This document shows, piece by piece, positions 1 through 6,240 of a DNA stretch of 9,329 nucleotides; the first letter of the stretch is position 1, and each line of letters begins with the position of its first letter. The notes beneath the pieces are model-generated. The model saw nothing but the letters and a program-made list of their open reading frames with translations, did no database searches and was not told the DNA's origin. The position numbers were made by a program, and so were the translations under genes. Source of the DNA: UBA1424 sp041669225 (lineage in GTDB: Bacteria; Bacillota_I; Bacilli_A; RFN20; CAG-826); contig JBAYBO010000041.1 in NCBI GenBank assembly GCA_041669225.1, positions 1-9,329 on the forward strand, written 5' to 3'.

Positions 1-258
1 ACTTATTGGTTTGAAATATTCACTTATATCAAAAGTATCATCTGCTACAAGTAGGCTAAAGTCCAAATCCTCGCTAAACCTATCCATCCCATAAAAGATT
101 CTTAAAGCTGTTCCACCATAAAATGCAGCATGTGTAAAAAAGTCGGTTTTAGAAAGACCTGCCAAAACAACTTCTTGTAAAACTTCTTTTATCGCATGCT
201 TTTTATCTTCTATCGTTTTCGGATTATACTTATTAATCATCTGTTGAATAATTGTCAT
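1..258 (-). CDS. abiEii: AbiEii/AbiGii-type nucleotidyltransferase toxin, N-terminal part (runs off left edge)
   Basis: Reading the minus strand from ATG at 258 gives 86 open codons to the window edge, so only the N-terminus is present. Visible motifs are GGTALR (residues 48-53), then RFSEDLDFSL (60-69). This is the nucleotidyltransferase signature of the AbiEii family: a Gly-Gly-Thr loop followed by an acidic Asp-x-Asp pair (D64, D66) that would bind metal and nucleotide. Family knowledge: AbiEii is the toxin of the type IV AbiE system, a nucleotidyltransferase-like protein that arrests growth and is linked to phage abortive infection. The start overlaps the stop of the upstream antitoxin gene in an ATGA, which implies one transcript and translational coupling. 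The C-terminal part lies outside the window, so intactness cannot be judged. Confidence 0.88.
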   Translation of the reverse strand, partial: MTIIQQMINKYNPKTIEDKKHAIKEVLQEVVLAGLSKTDFFTHAAFYGGTALRIFYGMDRFSEDLDFSLLVADDTFDISEYFKPIS

Positions 259-845
259 TTGATATACTCACTTTCAATGTATTTTCTAAAGAGCCTCATA
301 TTGTTCGATATGTATTTATCAGATAAAAAGAGTAGTTCATTAAAGTTAAGTTGTTCAAAGATATCCTTGTTTATCCGTAAATCATCAAAAAGTAATATTT
401 TTAATTCTTTCATACTTTTTACTGGTTTTCTTATATATAGTAAATCACATAGTGCTTTTTCTGGGCTAGCTATAAAGTAAACATACTCGTTTTCTTCGTA
501 AGCTTTTACCGAGAAAGGAAACGCAGCGTTTGGAACATCTCGATAGGTATAATGTCCAAAATGATTTTGATAGACCTTGCTTTTTCTTTTGTTGAATGTG
601 GCACTCGTATAAACAACAACCCTTTCAGGGATGAGATTATGATATGAAAGTGCATATTCGAAAGATAAATAGGATGGACCATAAATATAAGAAGCAAGTA
701 AAAACCCGTCAACTGATTCATTGGTTTCATAAATACCTCGTACAAGAGGAAATAAGAAACCATTATCAATGTCCCTTTTGATTTTGCCATTAATATCCGT
801 ATAATTCTTGTACTTATCTTTTAGGCTTAGTGTTGTAACAATCAT
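255..845 (-). CDS. abiEi: AbiEi-like antitoxin / transcriptional repressor of a type IV toxin-antitoxin system
   Basis: Protein of 196 residues. Residues 1-40 look like a small winged-helix domain, ending in the run G-F-L-F-P-L-V-R-G-I-Y typical of the 'gyrated' recognition wing of AbiEi-like antitoxins. The central domain carries YLSFEYALSYHNLIPERV (59-76) and SPEKALCDLLY (127-137), the two blocks I associate with AbiEi-family proteins. The start at 845 has GGAGG at 853-857 with 7 nt spacing. A nearby ATG at 850 is out of frame and stops at once. The gene ends in TGA inside ATGA with the toxin gene. Family role: the antitoxin counters AbiEii without needing protein contact and represses its own operon through the winged helix. 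Base composition is much more AT-rich than the neighbouring rlmD (301-420 has 27 G/C of 120 by hand count), which suggests acquisition. Confidence 0.85.
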   Translation of the reverse strand: MIVTTLSLKDKYKNYTDINGKIKRDIDNGFLFPLVRGIYETNESVDGFLLASYIYGPSYLSFEYALSYHNLIPERVVVYTSATFNKRKSKVYQNHFGHYTYRDVPNAAFPFSVKAYEENEYVYFIASPEKALCDLLYIRKPVKSMKELKILLFDDLRINKDIFEQLNFNELLFLSDKYISNNMRLFRKYIESEYIK

Positions 846-862
846 ATCATTTCCTCCACTTA

Positions 863-882
863 ATGTTATTATATGCTATTAT
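863..882 (-). repeat. Two adjacent 10-bp direct repeats over the abiE -10 box (candidate operator)
   Basis: On the plus strand ATGTTATTAT (863-872) is followed directly by ATGCTATTAT (873-882), identical at 9 of 10 positions and in phase with one helical turn. They cover the -10 hexamer and the start of the spacer. AbiEi antitoxins are known to autoregulate by binding repeats at their own promoter, so these are plausible binding sites. AT-rich promoter DNA can produce such similarity by chance. Confidence 0.45.
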
Positions 883-896
883 CTAGAGAAAATCAA
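868..896 (-). promoter_or_regulatory. Promoter of the abiE operon
   Basis: On the minus strand there is a perfect -10 TATAAT (868-873) and a -35 TTGATT (891-896) separated by exactly 17 bp. The expected start of transcription is about 861, giving a leader of roughly 15 nt that carries the AGTGGAGGAA ribosome binding site. This is the clearest sigma-A type promoter in the window. Confidence 0.75.
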
Positions 897-980
897 TATT
901 TTTTTGTTTGATATCTTTTTGATCAGGGTGACTAGTATTCTTCAAGACAATAGAATCTTTTTCGAAACATATCAAGGATA

Positions 981-1036
981 AAACAAAAAAAGAAGCTTTC
1001 ATCTCTACTTTAACGGGTGAGAAACTTCTTTTATAT
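981..1036 (-). terminator. Intrinsic terminator downstream of rlmD
   Basis: AAAAGAAG (988-995) pairs with CTTCTTTT (1025-1032), and the stem continues through TTTC/GAAA with a bulge. Read on the minus strand it ends in a run of T (TTCTTTTTTTG), so it terminates the rlmD transcript 20-65 nt after its stop. On the plus strand the tail is also T-rich, but there is no plus-strand gene to end here. The rest of the gap 897-980 shows nothing I can support. Confidence 0.7.
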
Positions 1037-1052
1037 TGTATGAATATCTTTG

Positions 1053-2405
1053 TTAAGCTGTTTTTAAAGAAAGCAATGTGATAGTTTCAACGTGATGGGT
1101 TTGTGGAAACATATCTACTGGTTGAACACTCTTTATTTCATAATGTGACGCCAATAATTTAATATCTCGCGCTAGAGTTTCCGGCTCACAGGAAATATAA
1201 ATAATTTTCTTAGGTTTCAATTTTAATACGCTTCTTATGAAACTCTCTTCTGCGCCTTTACGAGGAGGATCCATGAATAAGACATCGATTTGCTGTTTGT
1301 TGTCCGCTAATTGGGCGATATAATCAGATACGTCTGCTGAATGAAACTCGACGTTTTCAATTCCATTATGCTTAGCGTTTCGCATCGCGTCACGAACGGC
1401 TTGATTAATAATTTCTACACCGATAACATGTTTTGCGTGTTTCGCGGCTAAGATGGCGATTGTTCCTATTCCGGTATAAGCATCAAGAACAATATCATCT
1501 TTACTCATATCCGCGACTTTGATGGCGGCCGAATATAATTTTTCGGTTTGTTTGGGATTAATTTGATAAAAGGATTTTGAAGAAACTTGATAATTAATGC
1601 CAAGAAGCGAATCTTCAATGAAACCTTTGCCATATAAAATGTTTTCATAGTTTCCTAAAATAACATTTGTGTCACGCTTATTAATGTTTTGAACAATCGT
1701 CGTGATTTCTGGATGTTTTGCAGTCAAAGCAACAACAAAATTTCTTTGACCCGGAAAACTATTTACGTTTGTGACCAGCACGACCATAATTTGCTTTTTA
1801 TAGTAACTAGTCCGAATTAGAATGTGGCGAATGACTCCGGTCCGTTTATCTTCGTCATAAGGATCGACACGTATTTCTTTCATTAGTTCGCGTATTGTTT
1901 GTAAAATTGGCGAGGACCTCTCGTCTTCGATATAACATTTTTCAATCGGAACGATAACATGACTATTAGCTTTATAAAACCCAGTAATGATTTTTCCGCT
2001 TTTGTCCTTCGCAACCGGCATTTGGATTTTATTGCGGTAAAAATAAGGATTTTCCATACCGATGACATCATTAACTTCGACGTCTATCTTCGCGGCTCTT
2101 AAAAAGGCTTTCTTTACTTTGCTCTTTTTAAAAGCGAGTTGGGTTTGGTAATTAAGTTGTTGAAACTGACACCCACCACAAGAGGTGCACACTGGGCATC
2201 TTGGTTGAATCCGATCTTTAGATTGAGTGAGTAATTTCTTTATTTTTCCAAAATAGGAACCCGCTCGTACATAAGTTATTTCAACTTCGGCTTCTTCACC
2301 GGGAAAGAGACCATCGACAAAAACGATGCCTTTTCCAAATTTAGCGACACCTTTGCCCTCAAATGAGAGATCAATACACTTTGCGGTAACGATTTGGCCT
2401 TTCAT
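1053..2405 (-). CDS. rlmD: 23S rRNA (uracil-C5)-methyltransferase, RumA/RlmD (RlmCD) type
   Basis: Protein of 450 residues, normal for the family. Domains in order: an N-terminal TRAM RNA-binding domain (about 3-62); a 4Fe-4S cluster site with C70-x5-C76-x2-C79 and a distant C157, matching the RumA cysteine spacing; then the Rossmann methyltransferase domain. Key sites there are FYQ (279-281), the SAM-binding D-A-Y-T-G-I-G-T (308-315), D-P-P-R-K-G (379-384), and S-C-E-P-E-T (405-410) holding the catalytic nucleophile C406. E440 in HHVETI is the likely general base. The enzyme makes 5-methyluridine in 23S rRNA in the cytoplasm. In Bacilli one enzyme (RlmCD, B. subtilis YefA) modifies both U747 and U1939, and which applies here cannot be read from sequence. 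No Shine-Dalgarno precedes the ATG, and a -10 box sits 9 nt upstream, so the mRNA may be leaderless. It stands alone between its own terminator and that of the upstream gene. Confidence 0.95.
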   Translation of the reverse strand: MKGQIVTAKCIDLSFEGKGVAKFGKGIVFVDGLFPGEEAEVEITYVRAGSYFGKIKKLLTQSKDRIQPRCPVCTSCGGCQFQQLNYQTQLAFKKSKVKKAFLRAAKIDVEVNDVIGMENPYFYRNKIQMPVAKDKSGKIITGFYKANSHVIVPIEKCYIEDERSSPILQTIRELMKEIRVDPYDEDKRTGVIRHILIRTSYYKKQIMVVLVTNVNSFPGQRNFVVALTAKHPEITTIVQNINKRDTNVILGNYENILYGKGFIEDSLLGINYQVSSKSFYQINPKQTEKLYSAAIKVADMSKDDIVLDAYTGIGTIAILAAKHAKHVIGVEIINQAVRDAMRNAKHNGIENVEFHSADVSDYIAQLADNKQQIDVLFMDPPRKGAEESFIRSVLKLKPKKIIYISCEPETLARDIKLLASHYEIKSVQPVDMFPQTHHVETITLLSLKTA

Positions 2406-2414
2406 AACGTCATC

Positions 2415-2443
2415 ATTATATCTTATTGTTCGCTTAAATAGCG
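2415..2443 (-). promoter_or_regulatory. Probable rlmD promoter, very close to the start codon
   Basis: A perfect TATAAT (minus strand, 2415-2420) lies 9 nt before the rlmD ATG. The -35 region is weak: 17 bp upstream is CGCTAT, falling in a 6-bp inverted repeat TTCGCT-TAAAT-AGCGAA (2429-2445) that also occupies most of the spacer. The predicted start of transcription falls within about 0-3 nt of the ATG. Confidence 0.5.
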
Positions 2444-2473
2444 AAAGAAAAGCGCCCTATTAGGACGCTTATT
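2441..2473 (-). terminator. Intrinsic terminator of the OB/Ig lipoprotein gene
   Basis: On the minus strand AAGCGTCC-TAATA-GGGCGCTT forms an 8-bp stem with a 5-nt loop (2450-2470), followed by TTCTTTC. One pair is G-T on the minus strand but C-A on the plus strand, so the structure is optimised for minus-strand RNA. It lies about 20 nt after the lipoprotein stop and directly abuts the rlmD promoter. Confidence 0.82.
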
Positions 2474-2488
2474 AAAAAGTGCTGTGTT

Positions 2489-4228
2489 TTACTCGATAAC
2501 AGGACCCAAAACTTGAATTGGAACTCCGCGCCAATTTGAATCTGCAGATCTTAAATTCAAATTTTGGATGCCAACATAAATATAAACAACTGTACCGGCG
2601 TACTCATCAAGCCAGTTAAAATCGCTACCGCTATTTTGTGAATAAAGTGGCAGTTTTTTCGTGGCATCATCCGGACTTACTAAATCGTAAGATATCGCAT
2701 ACTGGCTGACATTTTTGACAACACGAGCAGCAACTTTATACATTATGCTCGAAATGTTTGTTGATGGAGGTGTCGCGACAATGTTTTCGATTGTGCTTTC
2801 GATGATTGGTTCTATTGGCAATTGATAAACGTTTGTATCAAGATGGTCAACTGTCACATCCGTTAATTGCAAATCGCCTTCGTAGTTTTCGCTTACGGCG
2901 TTTTCGGCATCTTTGATGTAGTGAGTAATTGTTCCAGTCACCACCACTTTATTGCCGTGTTCCACTAACGCGAGATTTGCCTGCGTGGCTGCGCCGTTAT
3001 AAATAAACAATGTGTCCGATTCATCGATTAAGAAAAGACCTTGTTTAGTCATCGAACTCTTATATGTAACCCGAGCGACAATCGCTTGCACGGTAACGAC
3101 TACGCCATTATTTTTACTCTTGGCCTCATTAAGTGAAATTGCGTCATATTCATTCGGTTCGCGAATCGCGACGGTTTTACTCACAGTCGCGCTTTCTCCG
3201 CCATAATATGCAGTCGCGGTTACTTCCAAAGTTCCGAGAACATCAACATGGAAAACGAGAACGTTATTATCTCCACTTTGTGAAATTGTGACTTTTGTTG
3301 ACGATGAGGAATATTCTCTCGTCAAGCCACTTAGAAGTTCATCATCGATTGTGACTTCTTTCGTGGTCTCAACATCAAAGGAATCAGCAATTTCATTTAT
3401 CGCTCTTTGCGCACCAAATTCGGCTTCTTGAAGCGATGTAACGCTTATTTCTTCGATAAATTCAACCGGATTCATGCGCCACATACCGACACTAGGCTTT
3501 CCAAGACTAATAATCATAATCATTTCAACGGCTTTGCCATCATAAGAATCGGTCCAATAGTAGTCTTTGCCGTTTGATTGTGTATAAGCTAGTAAACTAT
3601 CGACGCGATTTAAATCAGCGACTGAATAATTAACATAGGAAACGTTATCATGACGATGATAATGTCCCCTCACCCGATAAATGTTACCGGTAATGTCACT
3701 CGTCAGCGGAATTTCGTTGATTTCGGCAATTGATAATTCGTTGATTGCTGTCTCTGGTATTGGACTGATTGTGGAATTCATATTGATAAAATCAGGATTA
3801 ATCAGTTGCTGCATACCAATGTAACCCGTCGATGCCGCTGAACCAGTATCGGTTTCAGGAATGTAATAGGCCTTCGTCCCCACCATCGTCACCGTGTTTC
3901 CTTTGGCGACCGCCTGAGCGGCTTGCTCACCATAAACATAAATTGATCCTGTTGCATCAGCGAGCCAGAAGCCAGTGACGTAAGGTGTTGATTGTCCGGT
4001 ATAATTTAGATTCACGACAACACCCTGAACGCGAACTTCCACTCCGACTTGCATATCGCGAATTGAAGATATATCAACGTTTTCACTCACTTCCGTCGAT
4101 GAAGGGGAAGAATCGGAAGATGATGAATCAGTTAATGTATTAGTGTCCGATGTTGACGTATTATCACCGCATGATGCGATTAGTAACGCCCCAAATAGAA
4201 TTAAGATTAGATTAAATTGTTTCTTCAT
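2489..4228 (-). CDS. Large surface lipoprotein with duplicated OB-fold-like units flanking an Ig-like domain
   Basis: Protein of 579 residues. It starts with a lipoprotein signal peptide: K2 K3, a hydrophobic core 5-18 and lipobox I-A-S-C20. A Ser/Thr/Asp/Glu-rich linker follows (about 21-52). The body is repetitive. Unit 1 has an OB-fold-like domain (about 54-150: V-x-V-x-G-V-V strand, G-F-W-L-A-D, I-Y-V-Y-G) and a beta-rich partner (about 160-258). An Ig-like segment follows (about 286-356). Unit 2 repeats the OB-fold (about 361-465: V-x-V-Q-A-I-V, G-L-F-L-I-D, L-F-I-Y) and the partner (about 475-576). The partners align through YTQSNGKDYYW versus YSQNSGSDFNW, each followed by D/E and Y-x-G. 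Such OB domains accompany secreted nucleases such as B. subtilis YhcR, so nucleic-acid or glycan binding on the outer face is plausible. No catalytic motif is visible. The only start is ATG 4228, and its AAGGA lies 25 nt upstream (see the hairpin entry). Confidence 0.85.
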   Translation of the reverse strand: MKKQFNLILILFGALLIASCGDNTSTSDTNTLTDSSSSDSSPSSTEVSENVDISSIRDMQVGVEVRVQGVVVNLNYTGQSTPYVTGFWLADATGSIYVYGEQAAQAVAKGNTVTMVGTKAYYIPETDTGSAASTGYIGMQQLINPDFINMNSTISPIPETAINELSIAEINEIPLTSDITGNIYRVRGHYHRHDNVSYVNYSVADLNRVDSLLAYTQSNGKDYYWTDSYDGKAVEMIMIISLGKPSVGMWRMNPVEFIEEISVTSLQEAEFGAQRAINEIADSFDVETTKEVTIDDELLSGLTREYSSSSTKVTISQSGDNNVLVFHVDVLGTLEVTATAYYGGESATVSKTVAIREPNEYDAISLNEAKSKNNGVVVTVQAIVARVTYKSSMTKQGLFLIDESDTLFIYNGAATQANLALVEHGNKVVVTGTITHYIKDAENAVSENYEGDLQLTDVTVDHLDTNVYQLPIEPIIESTIENIVATPPSTNISSIMYKVAARVVKNVSQYAISYDLVSPDDATKKLPLYSQNSGSDFNWLDEYAGTVVYIYVGIQNLNLRSADSNWRGVPIQVLGPVIE

Positions 4229-4261
4229 AATTAAATTATTAACTATTGTTAATTCCTTTCC
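4229..4261 (-). promoter_or_regulatory. Hairpin-spaced ribosome binding site of the OB/Ig lipoprotein gene
   Basis: The only Shine-Dalgarno-like stretch, GGAAAGGA (minus strand 4261-4254), is 25 nt from the ATG, too far for normal use. Between them ATTAAC-AATA-GTTAAT (4253-4238) can fold into a 6-bp hairpin. With the hairpin folded the effective spacing is 9 nt. No in-frame ATG, GTG or TTG lies between them. The stem has only one G-C pair, so stability is modest, and the site could instead be a DNA operator. Confidence 0.45.
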
Positions 4262-4302
4262 AAATCATTATGACTAAGTAATGAGATGAGCATTATTTCA
4301 AT

Positions 4303-4366
4303 AAAAATCACCAACCCCTCCGCAATATGTTAAAACACTTATTGGGGGAGTTAGTGGTTACTAACT
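4303..4366 (-). promoter_or_regulatory. Structured leader with two mutually exclusive hairpins (attenuator-like) ahead of the OB/Ig lipoprotein
   Basis: On the minus strand, ACTAACTCCCCCAATA (4355-4340) pairs with TATTGCGGAGGGGTTGGT (4327-4310) with a few wobbles, one mismatch and a 2-nt bulge. GATTTTTATT follows, so it resembles an intrinsic terminator. The same 5' arm is also part of a perfect 7-bp hairpin, AGTTAGT-AACC-ACTAACT (4366-4349), which would exclude the first. Two C-A mismatches on the plus strand become G-U pairs on the minus strand, favouring minus-strand RNA. No minus-strand gene ends here, so a leader attenuator or small RNA fits better than a gene terminator. I recognise no known riboswitch class. 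Confidence 0.4.
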
Positions 4367-4372
4367 ATAGAT

Positions 4373-4401
4373 AATTTAGCATTTAGAAATTTTATTATCA
4401 A
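4373..4401 (-). promoter_or_regulatory. Candidate promoter of the OB/Ig lipoprotein gene
   Basis: Minus strand: -35 TTGATA (4396-4401), 17-bp spacer and an extended -10 TGC-TAAATT (hexamer 4373-4378). The expected start is near 4366, exactly where the first leader hairpin begins, giving a leader of about 138 nt. The -10 matches only 4 of 6 positions. Confidence 0.4.
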
Positions 4402-4453
4402 TAGTTCGATTGTTATAAATAGTGGGTTTTTGCCATCATTTTTTATTTTATTA

Positions 4454-4474
4454 ACGAATAATCATTGCTATTAT
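4454..4474 (+). promoter_or_regulatory. Weak candidate promoter for the plus-strand six-helix membrane protein
   Basis: An extended -10, TGC-TATTAT, lies at 4466-4474, with no good -35 at the usual distance (TTTTAT at 4446-4451). It would start transcription near 4481, just ahead of the ribosome binding site. The remaining divergent gap 4402-4453 is AT-rich and shows nothing further that I can support. Confidence 0.3.
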
Positions 4475-4497
4475 GTATTTATCAAGAGGTAATATTT

Positions 4498-5226
4498 ATG
4501 AAAAACCACAAGACTTTGTTACTAATTTCATTCATTGGTATGGGCATTTTAGGACTCGCGTTTATCTATAATATCATTTTCGCGTTAGCCACAAATCTCG
4601 CTCCCGCCATAACCGTCAACATCGCCATCTTTTTCTTACCGATGCTTGTTGCTCTATTCCTTGTGCCTTACGGCCTTAAAAAAGAAAGTAGACAACTCAT
4701 TTACGTCGGTAACATGCTCGGCGTAGTATCGGCGGGTTTACTCTCATATCAATTAGCCCGTTTATGCTTTACCACCACACCTGGGCTTATTATCCTTTTA
4801 ACAACCGTGTGGTCCCTTATTTTGTTAGCCGGTTCGCTAACGATGATGGCTTATAGTAAGAAAGCTGATTTCACTCCAATCCATATTATTTTAACTATTG
4901 TCGCCCTCGTTGGAGTCGCGGCGAGCGTCATCACCAATTTAACATTCTCACTAGTTAATTCAATTCGCATTTCGAGCGGCATTCCATTTGGTAACTATGT
5001 TTCAATCGGACTCGCTTTCTTGGCAATTGCTCCAATCGTCTTCTTCACCTTTACCCTTAAAGATGAAGCCAGATTAGTGAAACTAGAAGTACCGGAATGG
5101 GTAAAACCCGTTAAGGCAGCTCCCGCGCCTAAAGCGGAGCCGAAAGTTGATAATAAGAACGATGAATTAAAGGTAGCAGTAGCTTCTGAACCAGCCGAAA
5201 ACAAAGAAGAAACGCCAAAAGCTTAA
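4498..5226 (+). CDS. Six-helix membrane protein with a long charged C-terminal tail, unknown function
   Basis: Protein of 242 residues when started at ATG 4498, which has GAGG at 4486-4489 with 8 nt spacing. An in-frame TTG at 4465 lacks a ribosome binding site and overlaps the probable -10, so it was not used. Six hydrophobic segments are visible at about 7-29, 37-58, 67-88, 97-119, 127-150 and 165-187. Then follows a soluble tail of about 55 residues rich in Ala, Pro, Lys and Glu (KAAPAPKAEPK and similar), likely cytoplasmic and disordered. Loops are short and no transporter, enzyme or receptor motif is recognised. The gene is monocistronic, divergent from the OB/Ig lipoprotein and convergent with the next lipoprotein, sharing a terminator with it. 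It resembles the second six-helix protein in this window only in topology, with no alignable sequence that I could see. Confidence 0.8.
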   Translation: MKNHKTLLLISFIGMGILGLAFIYNIIFALATNLAPAITVNIAIFFLPMLVALFLVPYGLKKESRQLIYVGNMLGVVSAGLLSYQLARLCFTTTPGLIILLTTVWSLILLAGSLTMMAYSKKADFTPIHIILTIVALVGVAASVITNLTFSLVNSIRISSGIPFGNYVSIGLAFLAIAPIVFFTFTLKDEARLVKLEVPEWVKPVKAAPAPKAEPKVDNKNDELKVAVASEPAENKEETPKA

Positions 5227-5242
5227 TCATTCTCAAATTAAT

Positions 5243-5268
5243 AAAAAGGCGAGTAAATCGCCTTTTCT
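5243..5268. terminator. Bidirectional intrinsic terminator between convergent genes
   Basis: AAAAGGCGA-GTAAA-TCGCCTTTT (5244-5266) is a perfect 9-bp stem with a 5-nt loop. It gives a U-tract on both strands (TTTTCT on plus, TTTTTATT on minus). It lies 17 nt after the plus-strand stop and about 30 nt after the minus-strand stop. Confidence 0.88.
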
Positions 5269-5295
5269 AATGTTCGAAATTCTATTCAAAAATGA

Positions 5296-6156
5296 TTAGG
5301 GCTGATTATCATGTGAGGGGAAAATTGCCTGAATCGTTTCATATGAACCTGTGAAGAAATACAAATTGTCGTTATGCGCGTGATAATTGTAGTTAACGTT
5401 TCCACCCGGGGTCCATACTTTATAAAAGTATCGTCCACATTCTTCGGCACTTCCGAAAATTATTACTTCAACGAATCTTTCGCTCTGATTGATATAACCG
5501 ACATAACGTTTAACGACATTAACGTTAATTCCATGGTTTGTATAAATTTGATTTTCCATGTAATCTAGCGAATCACGATCGTAATTCGAATTCAATTCAT
5601 AGCCCAACTCTTCGAGTCGACTGACGACCCATTCTTCGGTTTTGCTTTGATAATCGCGGTAAGTGTCGAGATAGTCTTTCATTCCATCGGCCGCGGCGTC
5701 CAAGAATCCTTCAACAAAGGCCGTGTCTCCCGCAGCAATCGTGCCAGTAGAAGCAGTCGCATTACTAATTTCAGAAGCAGTACCGGCTTCGAGATCAAAC
5801 GTCGCTTCGTAGTTAAAAGAAACGGTCGAAGATTGAAATCTTCCTTCTTCAAGTTCCGGAAAGAAATAACAATACTCTTCAACATCTAAAAGCGAGTGTC
5901 GGCTTTGCGCGACCGAACTACTATAGTCTAAGGCGACGTAAAGTTCGGTTGTACTAAATGAACTATTCGTGTTTTTATAGGCAAAGACGATGCTTTTCGA
6001 ATCGTAAGTACCCACCGGAATCTCCTGTCCGCTTAGTTCGCCTTCGGTTTTTAAAATGTCGTAATCACCCAGGGGTTTACCACCACACCCGACTAATAAA
6101 AACGCCACCAGCGTTAACATAAAACAGCGTCGAAATGAGATTATGCGTTTGTTCAT
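5296..6156 (-). CDS. Lipoprotein of unknown family
   Basis: Protein of 286 residues. It has a lipoprotein signal peptide: a basic n-region (K3 R4 R9 R10), hydrophobic core about 12-22 and lipobox L-V-G-C24, followed by G-G-K. ATG 6156 is supported by GAGGA at 6164-6168 with 7 nt spacing. After processing, residues 30-125 look beta-rich. Residues 126-150 form a small-residue Ala/Ser/Thr/Gly linker. About 150-186 is a predicted helical stretch (F-L-D-A-A-A-D-G-M-K-D-Y-L-D, then K-T-E-E-W-V-V-S-R-L-E-E-L-G-Y). The C-terminal 190-286 is Tyr/Asn-rich with two beta-like stretches (FVEVIIFG and YFYKVW). I do not recognise the family and see no catalytic motif. It is downstream of the SPFH operon on the same strand but separated from it by a strong terminator, so it is probably transcribed alone. 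No convincing promoter hexamers were found in 6169-6240. Confidence 0.82.
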   Translation of the reverse strand: MNKRIISFRRCFMLTLVAFLLVGCGGKPLGDYDILKTEGELSGQEIPVGTYDSKSIVFAYKNTNSSFSTTELYVALDYSSSVAQSRHSLLDVEEYCYFFPELEEGRFQSSTVSFNYEATFDLEAGTASEISNATASTGTIAAGDTAFVEGFLDAAADGMKDYLDTYRDYQSKTEEWVVSRLEELGYELNSNYDRDSLDYMENQIYTNHGINVNVVKRYVGYINQSERFVEVIIFGSAEECGRYFYKVWTPGGNVNYNYHAHNDNLYFFTGSYETIQAIFPSHDNQP

Positions 6157-6240
6157 TTTTTGTTCCTCGTTACAAACATCTATTTTTATAATACTTGAAC
6201 AATTAATCCGCTAGGTAGAATTTTTTTCACATTTGGAATG

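Noticed and set aside
196..480. 94-codon plus-strand open frame over abiE
   Set aside because: It is antisense to the abiEi and abiEii genes, with a low-complexity hydrophobic translation typical of a shadow frame in AT-rich DNA.
2403..2416. Tiny upstream reading frame (ATG ATG ACG TTA TGA) overlapping the rlmD start
   Set aside because: It begins inside the -10 box, so it would be absent from the expected transcript. It is probably coincidental.
4310..4365. Plus-strand terminator reading of the large inverted repeat
   Set aside because: On the plus strand two pairs become C-A mismatches, no T-tract follows, and no plus-strand gene ends there.
4465..4497. TTG start for the first six-helix membrane protein
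   Set aside because: There is no Shine-Dalgarno, it overlaps the probable -10, and ATG 4498 has GAGG at good spacing.
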